A stretch of 25,829 bases of DNA from Purshia tridentata (Eukaryota > Streptophyta > Magnoliopsida > Rosales > Rosaceae), in assembly GCA_003254885.1 (NCBI GenBank), contig QANT01004256.1, positions 1 to 25,829 on the forward strand. The letters are read 5' to 3'. The translations under genes and the position numbers were made by a program. Position 1 is the stretch's first letter; every line of letters begins with the position of its first letter. Positions 21,532-25,829 of the stretch are shown in pieces. The notes beneath the pieces are model-generated. The model had not been told where the DNA came from. It did not search any database and was given only the letters and a program-made list of their open reading frames with translations.

Positions 21532-22287
21532 ATGTTCAAGCAGACATTTCCATCTATTTTCATTGTGCTGCTAATTGCAAATATGCACACAGCAACAATT
21601 GTGGCTGCAGTTGGTCCTGCAGCAGCTGGCGAAGAACCGGTTCTTGAAATATACATGCATGACATTCTTGGAGGCAGTAGCCCTACAGCTAGGCCAATCA
21701 CTGGCTTGCTAGGTAACATCTACAACAGTCAAGTACCCTTTGCAAAGCCGATAGGGTTCCTTCCTCCAAGTGGTGGGGTGGCTGTCCCTAATGCCAATGG
21801 TGCCATCCCAACTGTAAATGGCGCCACCGGTCTCCCACTGGGAACTGGCTTATCTGGTACAGCTTTTGCAGGAAATCCTAATGGTCAAAATAATGGCAAT
21901 ACTGCGACCCAACTAGCAGCAGATGGATTGGGACTAGGCTTTGGGACAATCACTGTCATTGATGATATACTGACCTCTAGTCCTGATTTGGGGTCACAAA
22001 ATATTGGGAAAGCTCAAGGAGTTTATGTGGCAAGCTCCGCAGATGGAACAAGCCAGCTGATGGCATTCACTGCAATGATTGAAGGAGGGGAGTACAATGA
22101 TAACCTCAACTTCTTTGGAGTGTATATTATTGGGAGTACCAAATCACAATTGTCAGTGACTGGTGGGACGGGAAAGTTTAAGAATGCCAAAGGAATTGCA
22201 GAGGTGCGACCACTGATTCCTCCAGGTCAACATGCAACAGATGGTGCAGAAACATTGCTGAGGATTACTGTCCACTTAAAGTACTAA
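21532..22287 (+). CDS. Dirigent protein, ESB1/DIR16-like (tandem copy 2)
   Basis: An intronless gene of 251 codons, paralogous to the copy at 17108. The predicted role is the same: a secreted, apoplastic guide for oxidative coupling of monolignol-type radicals. A signal peptide spans about residues 1-25 (FIVLLIANMHTATIVAA). The shared core includes YMHDILGGSSPTARPITGLL, then DGLGLGFGTITVIDDILT, GKAQGVYVASSADGT, AFTAMIEGGEY, LSVTGGTGKFK and LIPPGQHATDGAETLLRI. Differences concentrate in the signal peptide, the residues after it, and the Gly/Asn-rich insert (GNPNGQNNGNTATQ here). It lacks the Cys present at 167 in copy 1 (Ser here). Both genes are intact, so the pair may differ in expression rather than chemistry. 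The same-strand arrangement about 3.7 kb apart indicates tandem duplication. Confidence 0.95.
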   Translation: MFKQTFPSIFIVLLIANMHTATIVAAVGPAAAGEEPVLEIYMHDILGGSSPTARPITGLLGNIYNSQVPFAKPIGFLPPSGGVAVPNANGAIPTVNGATGLPLGTGLSGTAFAGNPNGQNNGNTATQLAADGLGLGFGTITVIDDILTSSPDLGSQNIGKAQGVYVASSADGTSQLMAFTAMIEGGEYNDNLNFFGVYIIGSTKSQLSVTGGTGKFKNAKGIAEVRPLIPPGQHATDGAETLLRITVHLKY

Positions 22288-22687
22288 GAATGTCTGGTCC
22301 GTTTGTGTGAATTTCAATGTGATTTTTACAGTGTCTGTCACCGTATTAGCTACAGGTCTGGAGTATCTCTCAGTTGTAAGCCTGTCTTGTTTATTAAAAC
22401 TTAAAAAGTGTTTTGTGCTAATGAAAGGGATATCTTGTCAACTGATCTCCCCACCACTAAAAGGGAAGGAACAAATTCAAATCAAATACTTCTAATCATA
22501 ATCATAACAAATGTTATAGTACACCATTACTATATCAAGCAAGATGTATTACTACTAATCACAGCCACCAAATTAGTAAAAATTGCATTGAGAAGTCTTT
22601 TTTTATTTTTCTTTTTGCATGAAATGTCTCACATCAATTTAAACCTGTGATTTTTTCCCTATCATTAATTAGGTATAATATCCTACC
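22288..22687. other. 3' flank of the second dirigent gene
   Basis: 3' UTR and AT-rich spacer. Two overlapping open frames (22307-22495 and 22408-22650) have no recognisable domain or coding bias and are judged chance. Confidence 0.6.
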
Positions 22688-22957
22688 AGGGTGTTTAATG
22701 ACTTCATAATCATGAGTTAATCTTAGGTTACATAACAGGCTGCAGTCTGCAGTCCCAACCTAAACTCTAGACTAACCTTTGGGCTTGAAAACACACCTTA
22801 TTGTCCTCAGAGGTGATTGCAGAGGGTGTTTAATGACTTCATAATCATGAGTTAATCTAAGGTTACATAACAGGCTGCAGTCTGCAGTCCCAACCTAAAC
22901 TCTAGACTAACCTTTGGGCTTCAAAACACACCTTATTGTCCTCAGAGGTGATTGCAG
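22688..22957. repeat. Recent 135-bp tandem duplication (two copies)
   Basis: Unit 1 (22688-22822) and unit 2 (22823-22957) start with AGGGTGTTTAATGACTTCAT and end with GGTGATTGCAGAG. I see only two differences: AATCTTAGG versus AATCTAAGG, and GGGCTTGAAAAC versus GGGCTTCAAAAC. The near identity means a recent event. Each unit contains the direct repeat CTGCAGTCTGCAGTC. No coding content. Confidence 0.95.
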
Positions 22958-24029
22958 AGAGATAGAATGACACTGGTACGAAGAAACTCTATGATATAGG
23001 CATTTGACCCCTTATTGTTCTACATTGATTTCAAAAGAAGACCTAAGAAAGCTTGGCAAAAGTTATCCTCTCCATATTATCTTGCAAAACAAGAAAGGCA
23101 CAACCCAATTCTGTACAACCTAATGGACCAGACCAGGTTGCTAGAGTATTAAAGATATAAAGAACAAGTTCTCTGCTCATATGAGATAGGATATAAAAAA
23201 TGTACGAGCTACTTTTATTTCTGATGGCCACTAACTTATTAGTGAATAACAAAAACTATGCCTGTGTGATATTTAAACAACAATTTTTTCTCTATAGCAA
23301 AAACCTTGTAAGAGTATTTAATGTAAGACAACGCAAGGTGGGTGGTACCTATGATTATGATACTGTATATGTCAGAATTTTAGTAATCAAAACAACTCTA
23401 GAGAAGAGAAGAAGAAGGATTAGGGTTGCAGGAATTGCAAAGAAATTAGAAAGATCGAGAAAAATGATAAAAAGAAGAGACATGAGAAGTATTAATGGAA
23501 ATATCAAAGCGCCGAGCCTTCAAGGCAGCAAGCTTTTCAACAACACTTACTTTCATTCATCGAAATCTGATTTGTATTTAATTATAAGCTTCAAATAGAA
23601 TTCCAAAAGAACTCATTAAATAATAGAAGATTCATAAACATAAAAGGTGCATTAGATCTTTCTAAGATTCATTCCAATTGGCTCACAACTTGAATGCATT
23701 ACCAAATTTTTGCTTCCAAACTATCATTGAATATGTGGAGACCGTTTCTTTATATTACAAATGAAAAGTTTAAAACGCAGGCGATAAAAAGTCACAAGCA
23801 AAACAAAGTTAAGTTTAAAATACTATACAAGGAAATGCTTCCCATTACTATTGTATTTTCCCGTAAACGATTCAGGGACTCTGCTGCCAAGAACAAAGTA
23901 CTGTATATGCTATCAAAATTCATGTAATTGCTCAATATATGAGAACTTTACACAAAAGTAGGTCCAATTGTAACTAACATACCACATATACATGGCCAAA
24001 AAGAACATACCACACATGCGCCTCATCTT
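22958..24029. other. Intergenic and THIM 3' flank
   Basis: AT-rich DNA. A 132-codon open frame at 23200-23598 is Lys/Arg/Asn rich without a domain and is probably chance. The part nearest 24029 is the likely THIM 3' UTR. Confidence 0.6.
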
Positions 24030-25388
24030 TCACGACAGGCCGGTGATTTTAACATGAGAAAGCACACACGCTTCGTCGAGCCCATGGAGTGAATCTATCA
24101 AGTGCATCCGCAATGAAGCTGGACCATTTGCCCTTTTCATTCCCATCTCGCCGGCAACCCCAAATATGGATAATGCCGAAGCTGTAGCTTCCAGTACATG
24201 TGATTGATCAACAGCAACAAAGGCAGCAATGAGGGCAGTGACTGAACACCCTGTTGCTGTAATCTTTTTCATCATGGCAACCCCATTATGAGCACCAACA
24301 ACTCTCTTTCCATCTGTAACAATGTCAACAGCTCCAGAAACTGCAACTATGGCACCACTGGCTTGAGCCAATGACTTTGCTGACTCCACTGCATCTGTTG
24401 ATTCATGGGAACTGTCTACACCCTTAAAACCAAAATTAAAATATGGTATTAAAAACTTATTTATGAATCGATTACTTTACTCTGCAAAAAGGACCAAACT
24501 TTTAAAAAATAAATAAAAAGTCACCTGATGACTATTATTTTGGATATTCATTGAAAATGAAACCATTATCTATGCCAACAATACCAAAAGCTTAGCTTGA
24601 CTTGACATTTCAAATACCTGATATTATACCAATAAAACACTTTTTTTTTGGCCGGTTATACCAATAAAACATTTTAAATACCTAAAAACCTGACTCATTC
24701 AGTCCTTTTAATTTAACTAATGGGTTCTTTATTATTTCTGCTTTTAATTGCAATTTGCAAGGCAACATAAATAAATCGAATAAATCGAATAATTCAATAA
24801 CAAAAAACAAAACTTTCTGCTTGCAAAACGTAGTTCCATTAAAAAAGAAAAACTTTCAGAGAATAGAACGACATCTTCATATCATGAAATCATAATCACA
24901 CAATTTTGTAAGAATGCAAAGAACTTTACCTTAGTGGGTCCTACAGAAGCATTGGCGAGCGCAATAATCTCAGACCCATTTCCCCTAATAACAGTCGGCT
25001 TAAGCTCCACAAGCTCCAAGCAAGATTTCAACCGGAAACCGGAAGCCCCGGCGGCAACTGGGTCGAGAACCCAAGGCTTACCGGACTTGCACGCTAGTTG
25101 GGCGGCGAGCTTCATAGCCGGTAGCCAGTCAGCGGAGAGTGTGCCCACGTTGATGCAGAGCGCGTGGACCTGGGGCGTGAAGTCCGGGAGTTCTTCTAGG
25201 GAGTGGAGCATGGCGGGTGATGCACCCGCGGACAAGAGAGTGTTGGCCATCAGATCCATCGACACGAAGTTCGTGATGCATTGGATGAGGGGTGATTGGG
25301 CTCGGAGGGTAGATAGTAGGGTCCACGATCTCCGGGCCCACATGGTTGCCTCTGCTTCTTCTTCATTGTAGTTGGACTTGATTTCCAT
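24030..25388 (-). CDS. THIM: Hydroxyethylthiazole kinase (thiamin salvage)
   Basis: Phosphorylates 4-methyl-5-(2-hydroxyethyl)thiazole with ATP to the thiazole phosphate that is joined to the pyrimidine moiety, a salvage route to thiamin. Two exons, 25388-24930 and 24422-24030 (GT-AG, phase 0), give 283 codons, close to the family length. Motifs: PLIQCITNFVSMDLMANTLL and AGASPAML (residues 33-61, substrate site); WVLDPVAAGASGFR (106-119); PTVIRGNGSEIIAL (131-144, the conserved RGN-SEI motif); AVSGAVDIVTDG (181-192); and ITATGCSVTALIAAF (207-221), whose Cys212 matches the catalytic Cys of ThiM enzymes. There is no obvious targeting peptide, suggesting a cytosolic enzyme. The start at 25388 precedes a possible alternative Met16. 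I recall the Arabidopsis homologue as At3g24030. Confidence 0.96.
24624..24671. repeat. Minute retroposon scar with target duplication
   Basis: A perfect 16-bp direct repeat, TTATACCAATAAAACA (24624-24639 and 24656-24671), flanks 16 bp. On the minus strand the insert reads CCGGCCAAAAAAAAAG. A few bases plus an A tract between target-site duplications fits an extremely 5'-truncated LINE or SINE insertion in the THIM intron. Confidence 0.6.
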
Positions 25389-25829
25389 GCTCTATTTCAC
25401 CGCTGCGTACCGAGAGTTGGTTTGGATGTTAGGTATGGACGATGGAGAAATAAATAACTTCTTATTCTTAATTATTTTGGTTTCTTAAATAATTTGATAT
25501 TAGTAAAGTGAATTACAAATAAATTAATAAATTTTTTTATAATTATATTTAATTAACAGTAAACTAATTGAAAAATATAGTTCTTTATTAATAATCGACA
25601 AAAAATATAATTTTTTTAATAAGTTACAAAATATATTTTTAAGCATAAAAAAAAATTTCAACTATAAAAATATAAAAACAAAAAATTCTAAAGCATATTA
25701 AAATTTTTTAAAAAAATGGTTAAAAGTTGCACTTCTATAGTGTAATTTTTATTAAATTAAAATTAAGTTTTAAATTTTTGTTGAGTTACACTTGTATTTA
25801 ATTTTTTTGTTCTAACGTCATATGTCTAC
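25389..25829. other. THIM upstream region, very AT rich
   Basis: Bases 25389-25440 form the probable THIM leader. Beyond that the DNA is extremely AT rich with homopolymer runs and no supported gene. Confidence 0.6.

Noticed and set aside
22688..22957. Repeats considered as a CRISPR array or satellite
   Set aside because: Only two directly abutting 135-bp units without spacers; the setting is a plant nuclear genome.
23300..23480. Possible LTR retrotransposon remnant (TGTCAGAATTTTAG followed by an AGAAGAAGAAGG leader-like run)
   Set aside because: No second LTR, primer-binding site, polypurine tract or gag/pol similarity found.
23200..23598. 132-codon Lys/Arg-rich open frame
   Set aside because: Composition reflects A-rich DNA; no motif, and the peptide is irregular.
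24934..25371. 145-codon plus-strand open frame
   Set aside because: Antisense to THIM exon 1; the minus-strand frame carries all conserved motifs.
1..25829. tRNA or rRNA genes
   Set aside because: No convincing A/B-box pair, T-loop (GGTTCGAATCC-type) or rRNA core seen by eye; a tRNAscan run would be decisive.

Overview
The window is nuclear DNA from a flowering plant, most likely a eudicot. The evidence is long AT-rich introns with GT-AG borders, microsatellites, small non-autonomous transposons and four recognisable plant gene families. One ambiguous base (N at 7095) points to a draft assembly. The species cannot be named from the sequence.

Layout: (1) 1-5533, minus strand, the 5' part of a SEC24A-type COPII coat gene (seven coding exons, 525 codons, running off the left edge). 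One of its introns carries a 5'-truncated LINE insertion and others carry a compound microsatellite and a local duplication. (2) 6087-8320, a transposon cluster upstream of SEC24A: a 1.68 kb foldback element with a 9-bp target-site duplication (Mutator-like), a tandem duplication of its left border, and an adjacent small foldback element. A 192-bp hAT-like MITE follows at 9022-9213. (3) 10.4-16.3 kb, plus strand, a complete 12-coding-exon SERINC/TMS1 membrane protein gene with a 5' UTR intron. (4) 17108-17860 and 21532-22287, two intronless tandem dirigent protein genes of the ESB1/DIR16-like type. Between them, on the minus strand, is a possible unrecognised four-exon gene for a small membrane protein. 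(5) 22688-22957, a nearly perfect 135-bp tandem duplication. (6) 24030-25388, minus strand, a complete two-exon hydroxyethylthiazole kinase (THIM) gene.

The genes act in unrelated processes: ER export, membrane lipid or serine handling, lignan/lignin coupling in the wall, and thiamin salvage. They are not an operon-like system. The clearest contextual signal is a dirigent gene next to THIM, which I recall also being adjacent in Arabidopsis (At3g24020/At3g24030), suggesting old microsynteny. I see no evidence of a wholly new multi-gene system. The most interesting items are the foldback transposon with its duplicated border, the possible hidden gene between the dirigent copies, and two retroposon scars with target-site duplications.
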